Shown: positions 62,731-64,000 of the stretch, one piece after another
Layout: each line of letters begins with the position of its first letter
How positions within the stretch are numbered: position 1 is the first letter of the stretch
From: Poecilobothrus nobilitatus
Taxonomy: Eukaryota > Arthropoda > Insecta > Diptera > Dolichopodidae
Direction: 5' to 3'
Length of the DNA stretch: 64,000 bases
Assembly (NCBI GenBank): GCA_947095535.1
Contig: OX352774.1
Location: 8,556,001-8,620,000 of the forward strand
Translations under genes and position numbers: made by a program
The notes under the pieces: generated by a model
The model's database searches: none
Told to the model about the DNA's origin: nothing
Seen by the model: only the letters and a program-made list of their open reading frames with translations

Positions 62731-63286
62731 GGTGACTCTTGCGACTTTTCACAATTTTTTCTTATTTTAAAATTTTAAATGAAAAAATATAAATTTTGAT
62801 GAAAATCTAAAATCTTGGTGTAATATTCTAAAGTGTGTCTTTTAGAAAATCTGTATCTTGAAAAACCTTTTAATTTAACATTTTCCCCCTTTTTTTGTTT
62901 TTTTTTTTTCGTTTTAATTCCCATCCTATTGAATATCTCAGATTTGTTTAAATTGGGTAAATATTTTATTAATTATTTACCAATGAAAACAATGAAGAAC
63001 AACTAAAAGATTAAAATACAATATATCTGTAAATAGTATATACATACTTATAGATATACCAATAAATTTACTTAAAAAAAAAAGTAAATAAAAATTAAAA
63101 ATTAAAAATACAAAAAAGAACAAATGAAAGAGAAAGAAAAAATGTAAAATGATTAAAATAGAAAACAGGAGAATATTCAAGATGATTTAAAACAAATATA
63201 CACAATTACATACATATATACACTCGTATAATGAAAATAAATATATGTATTTGCTTATATAAGTATTACAAACACTATATATTATT

Positions 63287-63325
<39 letters not shown>

Positions 63326-64000
63326 GCAAAATGAACATTCGAATGAATGTATGTTTGAATGGATGTACATGTATGTTTGGCTAGGGATGTACATATGTAT
63401 GTATGTACATATATCAATCACGCAAAAATGAAGTGATCAGTCTGGCAAAGTAAAAGAAAAATGATTTTTCTTCTTTTTTGTTTTATATATGATCTGATTT
63501 TTTCTTTTTCTTTTTGTTTTTTTTTTTGATATTCTGAATATTCTGATTATAAATTCACATTTTCTTTTCTTATCAATGTGCCGTTTTTACACCTTTTTTA
63601 CAACAATGGAAAATTTTATGCAATTTCTCAATGTTTTTATTATATTTTTATTTTATTTTTATAAATCATAAAAAAAAAACACTATAATTAATATAATATT
63701 TAAAAATAAAACCATATTTAGAATATGATTATTGAAAAAATAATCTTATAATGTCAGAATAAAAATTGAAAACTTTTAATATACTTATGTATATTATTAT
63801 GTACATTTCGTTTATAATCCTAGTTAAAATTTTTTTTTTTTTTTTGTAATTTTGGGTATGAAACATTTTGTATATGTATACTTATATAAAGTAAACGTCA
63901 TAATTTCAACTTATTTAGAAAAATTGTGATATTTTCTAAATTTTGCAATTCAATTTTTTTTTTTTTAAGGAAATTTCCATTACTTTATAATATTCTGTGG
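62731..64000. other. AT-rich stretch, no gene seen
   Basis: Holds a (TA)n microsatellite (63,290-63,324), ATGTATG/TGTACATA tracts to 63,415, and homopolymers. Short frames at 62,977 and 63,231 are translations of simple sequence. Confidence 0.6.
63290..63324. repeat. (TA)n microsatellite
   Basis: An uninterrupted alternating TA run of about 35 bp, flanked on the right by TATGTATG and TGTACATA-type simple sequence. Confidence 0.95.

Overview
The window looks like animal nuclear DNA, very probably from a true fly (Diptera). It is extremely AT-rich and full of A/T homopolymers and of TATGTACATACATA-type tracts that are common between genes in flies. Its one convincing protein gene encodes a mitoferrin whose first residues, MNYDDYESLP, match my recollection of Drosophila mitoferrin. 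I cannot name the species. There are no bacterial features, no CRISPR array, no rRNA gene and no tRNA gene that I would call functional.

Layout. 0-9 kb: gene desert with relics of two non-LTR retrotransposons, one of an RNase H-encoding I/R1-like group (about 1.29-1.5 kb) and one RTE-like (2.75-3.6 kb, minus strand); a candidate terminal-inverted-repeat element (5.96-6.86 kb); and the first copy of a dispersed repeat here called repeat A (8.4-8.96 kb). 9-26 kb: AT-rich desert with a tRNA-headed SINE (SINE-1, 17.8 kb), a 22-bp perfect palindrome (18.9 kb), an isolated 22-bp-stem hairpin (22.1 kb) and a second tRNA-like SINE (SINE-2, 23.2 kb). 26.4-27.3 kb: the intronless mitoferrin gene on the minus strand. 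27-41 kb: minisatellite-like patches, a second SINE-1 copy, a second repeat A copy, and an 856-bp transposon with perfect 19-bp inverted termini that carries nested hairpins (37.96-38.82 kb). 41-50 kb: the 3' end of another RNase H-type LINE, then SINE-2 copies. 50-64 kb: a SINE-1 copy with a clean 15-bp target-site duplication (54.2 kb), another SINE-2, the longest repeat A copy (56.45-57.66 kb, about 430-480-bp internal tandem units inside 14-bp inverted ends), a fly-type dispersed repeat (58.5-59.05 kb) and a fourth repeat A copy (62.15-62.73 kb).

How it works together. There is one gene, for mitochondrial iron import, in a transposon-rich desert. The gene itself may be a retrocopy: it has no intron, and AATAAA plus an A-run follow directly after the stop. 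It also carries two substitutions at positions normally fixed in mitoferrins. The rest is best read as mobile-element debris: two LINE lineages that could have supplied reverse transcriptase, two SINE families that depend on such enzymes, and several non-autonomous elements. All family names rest on motif recognition by eye, without database comparison.
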